Positions 10,130 through 20,559 of a stretch of DNA of 64,000 nt are shown here, one piece after another; the first letter of the stretch is position 1, and every line of letters begins with the position of its first letter. Made by a program: the position numbers and the translations under genes. The DNA lies in the NCBI GenBank assembly GCA_922989275.2, contig OV277861.1:48647623-48711622 (forward strand), given 5' to 3'. This stretch comes from Gari tellinella. Taxonomy: Eukaryota; Mollusca; Bivalvia; Cardiida; Psammobiidae. Under the pieces are notes generated by a model. That model searched no databases and had not been told where the DNA came from. It saw only the letters and a program-made list of their open reading frames with translations.

Positions 10130-10294
10130 GGAATATTACTATACTTTGCATATCTTATGCACCGGATCACTCGAGTTGTGTGTGTAAAGGCTATATCCAA
10201 CGAGACCGAAGGTCGAGTTGGATATAGCCTTTACACACACAACGAGAGTGATCCGGTGCATAAGATATGCAAAGTATAAGTATAGTAATGTTCC
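10130..10294. repeat. Giant hairpin element K3
   Basis: GGAATATTACTATACTTTGC … and the inverse …GTATAGTAATGTTCC form arms of about 75 bp with the tip CGAGACCGAAGGTCGAG. It sits inside the LINE frame at 9915-11330, so it is younger than that LINE. Confidence 0.9.
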
Positions 10295-10588
10295 TTTTAT
10301 TATATACCTCATATAATAATAATAAAATAAAAAACGATAGAAATGTTTCGAGCTGTTTTCTATGCCCCTGTAGTGTGTAAAGTAGTTCCGAACTTCCGAC
10401 TACACAATAAACGTTCTTTTCCCATTACACAAGGTACATGGGTAATACGGAATTTTCAATCCGTCAAGGTGTATTTGTTCGATAAAATACGGAGATATTT
10501 CGGGCAGAACATTGGTAGGTATATAATAAATTCACATATAAATCATTTACGTAGGTAATACATATACTATTAACTATTACCTGGCCGA
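10295..10588. other. Unassigned sequence between hairpin K3 and resumed LINE
   Basis: The 71-residue open frame at 10343-10558 has no motif I recognise and does not align with the LINE segment expected here. It is probably part of the insertion that brought the hairpin, or an unrelated fragment. Confidence 0.4.
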
Positions 10589-11444
10589 AGTACATTTGTT
10601 ACTCTTAGTAAAATACTACGGAATCAATTTCTGCAGGGATGGACTGAAAACATAGATAACACCAATAAACTTGATTGTTATAAACAATTAAAGAAATCCT
10701 TTGAATATGAACAGTATTTGGATAAAATACTTTATGATTCTTTGGGAAAAACCATAACGAGAATTCGTCTTTGTTCACATAAATTAGAAATTGAAACTGG
10801 AAGATTTACTGGTAGAGATAGAAATCAACGAGCATGCAAATTATGTAATTTTAATGTAGTTGAAACGGAGTATCATGTTATCATGTGTTGTCCGAGATAC
10901 AAAGATGTCATAATTAAAATAATTAGGAAATATTCTATTGCTTACTATTAATAAAAACACTTCTTTAATGAGTTCTACAAACAAAAGAACATTGTATAAT
11001 TTAGGTAATTTTATTAAAAGTGCCTTTAACATTATACAAAATGCGTTCGAATTGTAAATTGTTTCTACTAGCTTATATGTAATGTAAAACAGTATAGTCT
11101 ACTACTTATATTTATTACATGTACATATGTAGAGAATGTGTTTAATTATTTGATTGTATTGAATTGTATTTATTTTCCTAAGCCATACCCATGTATCTTT
11201 GTAAAGGGCCAAACGCATAATTTGCCGATTTGCCAATAAATGTGAACTGTTAATAAGTATCAACCTATTCATCACCTTGTGGTATTGTAATATATCAGCA
11301 AACGCTGTCAAAATTCGACATGACAAACACGGCTCGGAGTAAAACTAAAAGCGATGAGAAAATGTAAAATAAATAATAGCACTAAGATGCAGTGATGTTC
11401 ATGAGAATGTTTTAAGACCGGTCGTATAATATAATGCCGTATGC

Positions 11445-11535
11445 GTAATATGCCACTAATTTGCATTCATTTGAGTATTTTTTATCTTCGTTTTAGTAAA
11501 TACAGTGCACCATTTGGTTTTCAGTCTTTTTGGGG
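11445..11535. repeat. Family G terminal fragment
   Basis: ATGCCACTAATTTGCATTCATTTGAGTATTTTTTATC … CACCATTTGGTTTTCAG matches the terminal part of the family G element at 22550-22628 (ATGCCACAAATTTGC…CACCATCCGGTTGCGAG). Confidence 0.55.
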
Positions 11536-11660
11536 GGACTAGTTTTAAGGCGCTTTCTGCTTAACTTTCAACCTACTTTAAGCTACCATCTGCTAGGATA
11601 TAGAAATAGTTTTTGTATGGCGCATATTTATGACCGTATAAAGTGGAACTAGTTCAGTGT
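11536..11660. repeat. Family D MITE fragment
   Basis: TTTTAAGGCGCTTTCTGCTTAACTTTCAACC … GCTACCATCTGCTAGGATATAG is the right half of a family D element. The left half of the hairpin is missing. Confidence 0.55.
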
Positions 11661-11844
11661 AGGAATAAATTACAGCCATTAAATGGCGTATCCATGCAGT
11701 ATACCATTAGTCGGTCACGAATGACAATAATAGCACGTTATTGACCTGTTAATACATCTATTACATGTAATAAAATGTCTCATTGTAAAAAACGCATTAT
11801 CTGCTAACAATCGGATTTTCTTCTACCATTTCACAGCTAAGCTT

Positions 11845-12060
11845 TAAACTGATATAGTTGCAAACAGGTTCGATCATGATCGATTCGATCCTGATCAGAT
11901 GTCTAATCAGGATCCAAACGGTTTGCCACTCATAACAATGCGTCGAAATGATGGCACACATTACATTCCGAATAATAGTAAGAAGAAATAATAAAAAACG
12001 AGAAAAAAATAGACACACAAATTAAGCAGATGATACAATTTCCGTGACAGTGTAATACGC
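11845..12060. repeat. Family E MITE, shortened core
   Basis: GTTGCAAACAGGTTCGATCA then GATCCTGATCAGATGTCTAATCAGGATCCAAACGGTTTGCCACTC. The GACGCCG stem is deleted, leaving a short loop. The tail AAGCAGATGATACAATTTCC is typical of family E. Confidence 0.6.
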
Positions 12061-12289
12061 TTTATTACGTCATAATGGCAGTGGAATGTTGACATTTTTA
12101 TGTCCCTAAGATCTGTCTTTATCTCTGGTCTAATTAGCTTAAGTTTAAAATCACAGACAGACCTGTTGGTTTGGACTCTTTACTCACAATATCAGGCTAT
12201 CTGATCTAGACCCGGAATTATTTGCAGTACGTGATAATATGATAGGAACTTCAAAGATGAACCATTTGCGACTAGACTAGACTATACTT

Positions 12290-12370
12290 GTATTTGCAAA
12301 CAGTTTGGATCAAGATCAGACGCCGCGTAACGCGGCGTCTGGTCTTGATCCAAACTGTTTGTCAACTTTC
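12290..12370. repeat. Core palindrome, near perfect
   Basis: TTTGCAAACAGTTTGGATCA … TGATCCAAACTGTTTGTC around AGACGCCGCGTAACGCGGCGTCT. One G-for-A change in the right arm (CTGGTCTTG) is still compatible with G-U type pairing. No family ends seen. Confidence 0.7.
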
Positions 12371-13010
12371 GTTATGTTTCTTCTTTTTAGAAATGGAAAA
12401 ACATTATTAGACACATTTTGCACACGGCGATTTCAACGTATCAGGATAAGTGTGAAAGTATGTCAAATTACCTTGATCGCCTTATAACCTCTGATACTGA
12501 CACACTATTAGTAGTAAAGAATCGAGATAGCGCCACAGTTAAATCTATACCAAAATGTCAAGGTCATCTATACAGTAATATTATTGAAACCTTTTCTTCG
12601 ATGGCATTTAAAATGTACCATTCCAGTTTACACTTTATTCCAGTCAATTTATGTCTATTTAAGGTTGTTTTTATCGATGTTTTACAATATTATAAATGGT
12701 GCAGACCTTTATCAGAGGGTATCACTGATCTGGTTCTTCATTGTCTGCATATTACAAGTCTTAAGGGGTAAACTGTTAACAGATAACACGTAATATGCCT
12801 GACTAGGGTTCAATATGTTAAGATGGATTAACTTAAAAGTGTTATCTAAATGCAAAATATAAATGTCATACATACATTTCTTAATGACCTTTGCCTTGCA
12901 TTGACCCCTTCACTGACTTACACCACCTCCCATATTACAACAATTATTTTGCAAACAATCTGATCAGGATCAAAACTGTTTGTCACTCATTGTCATTAAT
13001 TTTTAAGTCA
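12371..13010. other. Spacer, no gene supported
   Basis: The longest frame (12418-12771, 117 codons) has no recognisable domain, and its composition matches neighbouring non-coding DNA. 12950-12985 holds a short core palindrome remnant (GCAAACAATCTGATCAGGAT…ACTGTTTGTC). Confidence 0.5.
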
Positions 13011-13015
13011 AAATA

Positions 13016-13250
13016 CAGTGGAGAGGGTGGCATTATTTTCCAATATATGCGTTTACGTTAAAAGTATCATTTCCCTTGCAATCACTTTGGAGCCTGATCA
13101 GACGCCGGGTAACACAGCGTCTGATCATGCACCAAGCTGTTTACCACTCAGATAATAATAAATCGTGAGATATTTCCAAACGTTGTTATTTTTGCATGTA
13201 AGTGCGTTTCGTTTGCGTTTAAACGGGAAGAAATAATAAATTCTCTACTG
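13016..13250. repeat. Family B MITE, copy 3 (reverse orientation)
   Basis: TA-flanked CAGTGGAGAGGGTGGC … CTCTACTG. The core is GGAGCCTGATCAGACGCCGGG with an eroded right arm. The right end carries CGTTTCGTTTGCGTTTAAACGGG, i.e. the element lies opposite to copy 1. Confidence 0.75.
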
Positions 13251-13316
13251 TACATAACACTTTAATTGAGAAATAAAAGCAGACAACAAATGTTTTTTCT
13301 AGATAACCTTATGGTA

Positions 13317-13562
13317 CAGTGGAGAATCTGTTATTCTTTCCCGTTTAAACGCAAACGTACGCAAACGCAAAGCACTAAAACGCAGAAAAGAACAACTTTT
13401 GGACAATTCTGATAATTTTTGTTTATCTTGGTGGCAAACAGTTTGGAGCCTGATCAGACGCCGGGTTACCCGGCGTCTGATCTGGCTCCAAACTGTTTGC
13501 ACTGCAAATAATAGTTTTAGCGTAAACGCGTTTATTGGGAAAGAATAGCAGATTCTCCACTG
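13317..13562. repeat. Family B MITE, copy 4 (well preserved)
   Basis: TA-flanked CAGTGGAGAATCTGTTATTC … GCAGATTCTCCACTG, TIR about 17 bp. The core palindrome at 13434-13500 is perfect over AAACAGTTTGGAGCC / GGCTCCAAACTGTTT. It lies 66 bp after copy 3. Confidence 0.9.
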
Positions 13563-14139
13563 TAACCACTTATACAATTTTCTACCAGTCAAATGGTCAA
13601 TGGTTCGAATAATTCAGCCAAGTAAATTGGCTATTGACCTAGATTAGACATTTATTGACCAGTTTCAGTTTTATAAGCATATCAGCAATATACATTGTCT
13701 TTGGCCTTTTACAAAGATACATGGAAATATGACAAAGATAAAAGAAATATACATGTAGATATACATTAAGTACATAAACCACAAAGCAGCAATACTATAC
13801 AGGGTATGTTTACGTAAGATCATACTCTCTTTTATATACTTAAGCAGTATTCAAAAAAATTGACCCATGCGATAGTTTCGGTCAATAAGCATTTGCCTTG
13901 TTTGAATTCGTTTTACCATTGTTTGACTTATAGACAGTTGTTAAGTATACTCAACAAAATAATTAAAGGGACAAAGGTATTAGTTCATATATCTTTTTCA
14001 AAAATGCAAAAATGTTCAAGTTAAAAGAATGAATGCATGTTTAGATTCTTTAGAATAGAAATAAAGAAACAAAAGTCACTGAGTGCAAAAACGGTTATGG
14101 TTGAATGAATTGAAGCGGACAAGTACCAAAAACACGGTT
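13563..14139. other. AT-rich spacer without recognisable feature
   Basis: I find no coding motif, TIR pair or tandem array. Confidence 0.5.
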
Positions 14140-14395
14140 TTTAACGTTAAACTGCCTTAAATGTAACTTTGAAACAATATTTGGAGACAACAATATTGAA
14201 GCAGACGACAATATGGCGGCGGTGAAGCGGTAAAAACTGCACGATAAATTTTATCATGAAAGGTTTCCTGCTTGTGACAGAAAAACAAAAATCGCTTTTA
14301 GGAGCTTTCTGTTTTGTTGTCATCTTATTTTCAATTGTCACCTGTCTCAAATCAATAAGCATTCTTTAAAGTGATTTTAGCGATAGGTTTTACTG
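14140..14395. repeat. Fused family E and family C MITE halves
   Basis: 14140-14250 is a family E right half (TGAAACAATATTTGGAGACAACAATATTGAAGCAGACGACAAT…GGTGAAGCGGTAAAA). From about 14255 it joins the right half of a family C element (TTTTAGGAGCTTTCTGTTTTGTTGTCATCTT…GGTTTTACTG TA). Neither has its other half, so a deletion probably joined them. Confidence 0.6.
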
Positions 14396-14616
14396 TACAA
14401 AATGAAATCGGCCGTGATTTAGTAAACACTGACCCGTAATTTAAAATGTTCTCTGTCGAGTATTTTATATGATCATCTGTGAATCTTCAAACTAATTGAA
14501 ACCCTAGACCAGCTGTAATCTTCTTCTAACGGAAACGTTGCAACTAAACTAGTTGAATGTCAATCATTGCCTCCATTCAATCTCCCATTACTTTATAAAT
14601 AAGCATTTTAACGCTT

Positions 14617-14843
14617 TTAACCCTTTCACGCCAAATTATTTTTGAGGTTTTTACCCCTACACCGTTATTGTGTCGTCTGCTTCAATATTATTGTCTGCAA
14701 TATCATTTCAAAGTTAGAATGAAGAGAGTAAGACATAAGAAATATCGAAACGGGTGTCAAACAGTTTTGATCCTCCGTCTGATCAGGATCAAAACTGTTT
14801 GCAAATTCGACTTTAGGCGATTCTGGCGGTAAAAGGGTTTTAA
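14617..14843. repeat. Family E MITE (reverse orientation)
   Basis: TTAACCCTTTCACGCCAAAT … GGCGGTAAAAGGGTTTTAA. Contains GTCGTCTGCTTCAATATTATTGTCTGC and a shortened core (CAGTTTTGATCCTCCGTCTGATCAGGATCAAAACTG). Left and right TTAA are plausible target duplicates. Confidence 0.8.
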
Positions 14844-14904
14844 TTTGTTTGTCAACTGACGAAAATAATGTCAATTTAAACAGTCGTGAATATGAACCAT
14901 AATA

Positions 14905-15005
14905 ATTATTGTCCATATCCTAGAAGATGACAGCTTAAAGCAGACTGCAAGTAAATCACATTCTGCTTTATTTATACTAGTAACAGACCATAGAGATACG
15001 GGTTA
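14905..15005. repeat. Family D MITE remnant
   Basis: CATATCCTAGAAGATGACAGCTTAAAGCAGACTGCAAGTAAATCACATTCTGCTTTA … AGACCATAGAGATACGGGTTAAGG. Recognisable right side only. Confidence 0.5.
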
Positions 15006-15272
15006 AGGATTAAGGTAAAATTGCACGGAAACCGACAATTCAATATTTGCTGTGTTAAATGACATAAGGACTCCAACACAAGGCATCATTAAGACATATT
15101 TCCCTCTCTTTTTTTCAAAACAACAACAACAACAAAAAACAAGATTTCTTTGACCGTTTAAATGAGATATTTTGAAATCGCACTTCAAGTGTAGTTTAGT
15201 TTTGACCGAGAAATATAGGAAATAATATTTATTGGTTTACGATGAAATAACAAAACATTCGAAATTACACCT

Positions 15273-15511
15273 AGGATCTGTCATGAGTCTAGAATCGAAC
15301 GTTACTAAGCGAGCCCTTGCGCTATTCTAGACGATTTTAAGCTATTTTTTTTTTTAAAAAAGAACGCAATGAAAGGCTTTTTTGGAATTCCAGTGACGTT
15401 ATAACGCCTTTATAAACAGAGACGTTATAATGACGTCATCAAATTGATCTCACACATGTTGGAGACAAAGATATTTGCGATCGTTTTGCGCTATTGAATA
15501 CAGGGGTAGTT
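15273..15511. repeat. Family H repeat, copy 1 (CRE-containing)
   Basis: GGATCTGTCATGAGTCTAGAATCGAACG, an inner TTACTAAGCGAGCCCTTGCGC segment, then GACGTTATAACGCC … TAATGACGTCATCAAATTGATCTCACACATG and CAGGGGTAGTT. Copies at 19614-19975 (opposite orientation) and 59967-60308. All contain a TGACGTCA-type palindrome. Confidence 0.75.
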
Positions 15512-15712
15512 CAAAGATGAACCATTATAGTGAGAAACCCCCTTTTCTTAGCCATGTCATGTCAAACCATTTATCTCATTACTCCATAAATAGAACCACT
15601 TTATATATACTGTAATGATTCTAATGAATATGTACCATAAGAAATAATTTCTATACCCTAGCAGATGGTAGTTAACTTAATCGTGTCAATGTCAAGTTTG
15701 TCTGCACTGATA

Positions 15713-15958
15713 CATTGGAGGAAACGTTATTCTTTCCCGTTTTAACGCAAACGAAACGCAAACGCATTGCACTAAAATGGTGAAAATAGCAACTGGTTGA
15801 CATTTTTGTCTATCAATTTCAATCTAAGTGGCAAACAGTTTTGAGCCTGATCAGACACCGGGTTACCCGGCGTCTGACCTGGCTCTTAACTGTTTGCATT
15901 AGAACTAATAATTTTAGCGTTAACGCGTTTATTGGGAAGAATAACGTCTTATCCACTG
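15713..15958. repeat. Family B MITE, copy 5
   Basis: TA-flanked CATTGGAGGAAACGTTATTC … GTCTTATCCACTG. The core is GTTTTGAGCCTGATCAGAC … GTCTGACCTGGCTCTTAAC. Tail TTTATTGGGAAGAATAACG as in other copies. Confidence 0.8.
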
Positions 15959-15959
15959 T

Positions 15960-16425
15960 ATCAGATGGAAGCTGAACTGCTTAACTGCTAAGTCCGTCTG
16001 CACTGATATTTGGACACGCATACTAGAAGTAATGTTTCTGAGTAAAATATACTTAAGCATATACTTAATTATTCTAAAAGTAAGAACAGACGAAAACTAT
16101 AAGCAGACGATCATTTGACAGTGACTGTGTTAGACGGATATTTCCGCCATACTGGCAGCGATAGGGTTAAAGCACGCTGGAAGTAATACGCATTAGTAAT
16201 TTAATATGCTTACCGACAATTTGGTATTGATACTGTTGATATAATACAAGAAGGACAAGCCGTCCGATTTATTAATCACAATTACAAATGTATACAAAAT
16301 AGCAGTGTCACAGATATTTTAAAATATAAGGCTTTAAACTACACTGGAGCGTAGGCGAAGAAATTAACAACCTGGTATGATACCAACGATACATTCTGAC
16401 GGGTACATTAACTTTTAATAGAGCT
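15960..16425. other. Spacer with family E debris
   Basis: 16080-16170 contains ACAGACGAAAACTATAAGCAGACGATCATTTGACAGTG, a diverged family E tail. No gene recognised in the rest. Confidence 0.45.
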
Positions 16426-16427
16426 TC

Positions 16428-16725
16428 AGATAAGGGGGGTAGATTCTATTTCAAAACCTAAAATCTTTATCTTTAAAAGCATTAAACCTTATGGCGTCTA
16501 CACTCATTAGAATCGTCTCGAAGAGTTTAACACCATAGGGTTTAGTGTTGAAATGAATGAGAAAATGTCTTATTTGTTCAGTTTGCGATCCAGATAAGGG
16601 GAATATTTCAAAATCTAAAATCTGTATATCTGTAATTAATTCTATGGCGTCACCACTTATTAGAAACGTCTCTCCTGTAAATTAGTAGTAACACCATAGG
16701 GTTTGGTGCCGAAAAGAGTGAGCAA
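16428..16725. repeat. Two diverged ~150-bp tandem copies
   Basis: CAGATAAGGGGGGTAGATTC…TTATGGCGTCTACACTCATTAGAA…AACACCATAGGGTTTAGTG is repeated as CAGATAAGGGGAATATTTC…CTATGGCGTCACCACTTATTAGAA…AACACCATAGGGTTTGGTG. The short minus frame over copy 2 lacks domain signatures. Confidence 0.7.
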
Positions 16726-16894
16726 TTTTGGATATGTCCGATTAACGCCAAATTCCTTTAGATTAAGTATAAGAAGCAAAATACTGAATACATTGTCAAC
16801 AACACATTTTGTAGACAAATACCAACAAGAACTGACTAAGCGCACTGTCCATTCTTTATTTTTCCCAAACTAGATTAAGCAAAGTTCTACTTTA

Positions 16895-17030
16895 TACAGT
16901 AATATTTTTCTTTATCCAAGAAGATGGTAACTCAAAGCAGGCTTATAAAGCAGCATGAGAATGCTCTACTTTCAACTCGCAGTTGGTCAACTGTCTTCAA
17001 AATTAGAAACATGCTATGGATTAAATGGTC
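16895..17030. repeat. Family D MITE, eroded
   Basis: TTTATCCAAGAAGATGGTAACTCAAAGCAGGCTTATAAAGCAGCATGAGAATGCTCTACTTTCAACTCGC. The hairpin is still recognisable but mismatched; TTAA ends uncertain. Confidence 0.5.
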
Positions 17031-17079
17031 AAACATCGACAAATTATGAGTTGAAAAGTGTGGAACACAGATGGTAGTA

Positions 17080-17272
17080 CAGTCAAACTTCAATATTTCG
17101 ACCTCGTTTAACTCGAACTATTCGAAGGTTTGACATATGAATTGCATTATTTCATGCTTGGTTAAGTCGCATATACCCATCTTTCAAAGTTAAAACGTGG
17201 CTGAGCCACGTTTTAACTTTATAATACGGGTATGTTCGACAAAACCGACTTCGAGATATCGAAGTTCTACTG
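17080..17272. repeat. Family A MITE, copy 2
   Basis: TA-flanked CAGTCAAACTTCAATATTTCG … CGAGATATCGAAGTTCTACTG. The inner palindrome TTCAAAGTTAAAACGTGGCT … AGCCACGTTTTAACTTTATAA is nearly perfect. Confidence 0.85.
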
Positions 17273-17446
17273 TACGTTATTCCCTTTGCAACGAAACTAT
17301 ATGCCAATATTGATTCAATGCATATTGAAAATACCTAGTGAGTGGCAAATAATATAGAACCTGTTCGTACGCCGTTTTTCTACGTCTGTCTAAAACCTAT
17401 CTACAATGTCATTGTTTTAGCATATATACATTTACATGTATATACC

Positions 17447-17605
17447 CCATTACGACCATAAAAAAGTAGGACAGATCTTTATGATTACATAAAATACAGA
17501 TGACTGCTTCAAGCAATGTAGACGTAAAATAGAAAGATCCTAAATGAGCTTATGTTTTACGTTCACCTTGCATTAAGCAGTCGCTTGCATTAAACACATG
17601 GTAAT
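17447..17605. repeat. Family C MITE, eroded
   Basis: ATTACGACCATAAAAAAGTAGGAC … GATGACTGCTTCAAGCAATGTAGACGTAAAATAGAAAGATCC … TTACGTTCACCTTGCATTAAGCAGTC. The hairpin and one end are recognisable; termini lost. Confidence 0.55.
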
Positions 17606-18140
17606 TATTACGTTTTCGTAAAGTGTTCCGTTAATATCGTACGGCACACTGTGCATATATGTTCTATTAATTTTTGAATCACCAAAATACTGTACCTGTA
17701 CTACTACGCCGACTGTAAAAACAGTTTAAATAGAGAATCTAGTTGGACAAACTTCGATCACCACGGTTGATTGAAACATTTTCAAGTGTCCTAAAATATT
17801 ATCGAGAGCAGTTTCGCAAATCAGGCTACATAGAGCTCTAGTATTAACGTTACATCACAAAGACGTTATGTTGCAATAATGTAGTTATTCTGAAAACGAA
17901 ACCACTGTCAAATGCTCAATTTAGTCAATAAGAACAATTTAGATTAAATAGTACTTAGGATTGGAATATGGTATTAGAGAAATCTTTTCACAACACAATG
18001 ATATTGCTTTTTTTTATTTGAGTTTGGTAGGTATTTTTATCGATGGATCAATGAAACCGAAACACGTTCAGACTAAATTAAATCTTTGACGAATCATTTT
18101 TCTAACAGCCGAGTGAAAGGTGAAAGTAAGACTTTCGGAT
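17606..18140. other. AT-rich spacer
   Basis: Nothing recognisable. Confidence 0.5.
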
Positions 18141-18330
18141 GTTGTGTCAATTCGTGTTATGTGATAAATAGAATATTAAATTCGTGTGTTTTCAGCATTG
18201 AAATGTATTGAATTCGTTGTATAAAGTGAAAATGTTGCTCGCTAAGGCTCGCAACATATCATTTTATCCAACTCGTTCAATAAATTCACTACTGAAAACA
18301 CACTCATTCAATATCCTCTATATATTGTCA
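18141..18330. repeat. Hairpin element K4-like (diverged)
   Basis: Inverted repeat of about 135 bp at 18183-18318: GTGTGTTTTCAGCATTGAAATG… against …TCACTACTGAAAACACAC, tip GCTCGCTAAGGCTCGC. The arms contain more mismatches than K1-K3. Sequence style resembles 51716-51874 (ATATTTTCACTCGTGGC…). Confidence 0.7.
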
Positions 18331-18815
18331 CAAAACCCTATGTCTATTGCAACCAGATCAGACGTTGAGAAACCCAACTTTATTTACAAGCTTAAAACTG
18401 CTTGCAACTCAAATTAACACAATTTTTTAAAACCAAAACTATCAACGTCTGCCTTTTTATTTGCATTGCTCATTGTCACAGTTTGGAATGAGATCAGACG
18501 CTAATTAACTCGGCGTATTAGCAGTCATTTTTATTTTAATTTTTTTTAAAAAAGCTGTCATTTGTTACATTTCTTGCATTTCGTGTGCCTTAGTTTTCGT
18601 TGGAACGGAACAAATGTCGTCTTCCCGCATTGAACTATGACCCGAGTGTATGTCAAATTACATTCAGTGCAAAAGAAACGTACATTTTGTATCACAATAT
18701 TATTTTTATGTAGAGGGAATGTATTTGTGAATTATTATTAATCATTATTGAATTGGTAGCATCACAACCTGCAAATATCGGTGCGTTGTTTTAAACATGC
18801 TGTAGTTCATTCTTT

Positions 18816-19049
18816 CGCTGCAAAATAAATCGTGAAGTTTTTACCCCTTCACCGCTTCATTGTCGTCTGCTTCAAATGTGTTGTTTGCAAGATCGTTTCA
18901 AAGTAAAATTCAATGTAGTATGACTTAAAGCATATCGACACGAGTGTAAAACTGTTTTGATCCTGAGCAGACGCCGCGTCACGCGGCGTCTGGTCAGAAT
19001 CAAAACTGTTTGCAAACGCTTTTAGCGTCATTAAGAGAGAAAGTGTTAA
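18816..19049. repeat. Family E MITE (reverse orientation)
   Basis: TTTTTACCCCTTCACCGCTTCATTGTCGTCTGC … core GTTTTGATCCTGAGCAGACGCCGCG / CGCGGCGTCTGGTCAGAATCAAAACTG … GAGAAAGTGTTAA. The right TTAA is present; the left end is blurred. Confidence 0.75.
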
Positions 19050-19152
19050 AAGACAGCACAGTGTTTTTTTGAGTATTTTTTCTGAACTTGTTGCAGACTT
19101 AAACGAATCTTGGAATATGGTCTTAGTATTCTAATGTTCTTCAATAAAAGTA

Positions 19153-19310
19153 CAGTAAAACCCCGCTATTACGACCACTAAAAAGAAGGCTTATTGATTG
19201 TATAATAGAGGAGCTTTCTGTTTCACTGTCACCTTGCTTTAAGCGGTCACCTAATGTAAACACCCTAATAATTAACATAATTTAGTGGTCGTAATAGAGA
19301 GGTTTTACTG
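19153..19310. repeat. Family C MITE with half the hairpin lost
   Basis: TA-flanked CAGTAAAACCCCGCTATTAC … GTAATAGAGAGGTTTTACTG. The left hairpin arm is deleted: only GAGGAGCTTTCTGTTTCACTGTCACCTTGC remains. Confidence 0.8.
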
Positions 19311-19566
19311 TATTTAAATCTGCGCCTGAGCACGATGTGCGTTTCTTTTTGCACTGAGTATATATACCGAAAACAAAACCTACCTCTGCGAATCTGACAT
19401 GTGCCTAGGAACGTAACCATAAACACTCATCGAAGACCTCCTAATCGAATGACTCTGATTTATATAGCCAAACAACTTAATGATACATTGTTTGTGCTGG
19501 TATGTTACCCTATAGCATAGGATATCACTCCTACCGTGGCGATATTGGATTTCTCGGAAGCGCTTA

Positions 19567-19610
19567 CAGTGGAGAAAACGTTATTCTTTCCCAATAAAAA
19601 CCTTTATGCT
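19567..19610. repeat. Family B terminal fragment
   Basis: CAGTGGAGAAAACGTTATTCTTTCCCAATAAAAACC is the right-end sequence of family B with nothing following; truncated by the neighbouring family H element. Confidence 0.6.
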
Positions 19611-19613
19611 AGA

Positions 19614-19975
19614 TCCCTAATTTTTCACATAACTAGAATCTATCTCTATTTCAATAGTGAACAATGATCGCGAATATCCTTGGCTCCAACATGTGGGAGA
19701 TCAATTTGATGACGTCACTATATAACGTCATTGTTTATAAAGGCTTGATAACGTCACTGAAATTTCAAAAAAGGTCTATTGCTTTTAAAAAATATCTTTA
19801 AATCGTTGCCTATGTGAGAAAAAGAATCTGTCACTCGTCGATGTGTGAGACAAGCTGATCTTAACCTCGTCTCGAATAGAAAAGCTATTAAGCTCGCTTA
19901 GCTCGCTTAATAACATTTCAATTCTAGACTCGGTTGACATCAGCTCGTCTCACACATCGACTCATGGCATATCCT
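19614..19975. repeat. Family H repeat, copy 2 (reverse)
   Basis: Contains AATGATCGCGAATATCC, AACATGTGGGAGATCAATTTGATGACGTCAC, then GTCACTCGTCGATGTGTGAGACAAGCTGATC and the palindrome GAAAAGCTATTAAGCTCGC / GCTCGCTTAATAACATTTC. Same order as copy 3, opposite strand to copy 1. Confidence 0.75.
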
Positions 19976-19984
19976 ATATGTCCA

Positions 19985-20045
19985 TTACAAACAGTTTAGA
20001 CCCAAATCGGATGCCGAGTTACCTGTCTTAAAACTGTTTGCTACT
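19985..20045. repeat. Core palindrome remnant
   Basis: TTACAAACAGTTTAGACCCAAATCGGATGCCGAG … TTAAAACTGTTTGCTACTCAG. Heavily mutated. Confidence 0.45.
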
Positions 20046-20559
20046 CAGAACCAAATAAATTGTCAGAATTCAAAAAAAAGAAAAGAAGTCCAAACTGATT
20101 ACAACAGTTCTTACAGATATGGTAGCTGTGTACAGTATATAATTCGAAAAAAAGGAACGACACAGAAAACTTATTTAAAAGTAATATCTAACACTTTTTT
20201 CTGTATACATGTATACATCTTTTTACGCATTCAATTGATACATGTACCTCCACTAAAGAATTTGTTTCCATTTTATTCAGTAATGAATATGCAACATATG
20301 AATGTAAACAAGAATGCACCTTAACCCTTTACCCCATAGCCTGATTTTAGTTTTGAAAAAAATGTGACTGCTTAAAGCAGGTTGAAAGTAAAGCTGAATG
20401 CGCCCTTAGGCGCATTCTGCTTTACTTTCAGCCTGCTTAAAGCTACAGCCTGCTAGTATAAAAAAAAATACTTCTGATACATTTTCATGACTATAGATTG
20501 GAATTATTTTCTTCCGCGGAGGATTAAACGGAATGCGCTAAAAGGCGCTTTTATAAGGT

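Larger units (their letters stand above)
9915..10951 (+). pseudogene. LINE RT C-terminal domain remnant
   Basis: Two coding blocks of one retrotransposon protein: about 9918-10129 and about 10590-10951. Block 1 covers the GEIGRFQL / SNPDSYVYHMY segment; block 2 covers the IETGR-x-CKLC-x-EYHVIMCC segment. In other LINE proteins that I recall, these blocks lie about 60 residues apart, so the 460-bp gap is an insertion plus a loss of intervening codons. Both blocks are in the plus sense. It cannot make an active enzyme because the RT palm domain is absent. Confident as LINE-derived, uncertain as to clade. Confidence 0.7.
9915..11330 (+). mobile_element. LINE 3' portion, split by a hairpin insertion
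   Basis: A 5'-truncated non-LTR retrotransposon on the plus strand. One frame from about 9918 reads KYILGVKKHIPN then AFGEIGRFQL, a phrase typical of the region C-terminal to LINE reverse transcriptases. It continues to about 10129, is interrupted by hairpin K3 and about 290 bp of unknown sequence, then resumes near 10590 with FLQGWTENIDN and TRIRLCSHKLEIETGRF. It ends in a CKLC…EYHVIMCCPRY motif (C-x2-C…H…C). A frameshift follows near 10950, then a short LYNLGNFIKSAFNIIQ tail and a 3' UTR with an AATAAA at about 11235. No endonuclease or RT catalytic region remains. The clade cannot be fixed from the tail alone. Confidence 0.7.

Noticed and set aside
12418..12771. 117-codon frame
   Set aside because: No recognisable motif or codon bias signal; not reported as a gene.
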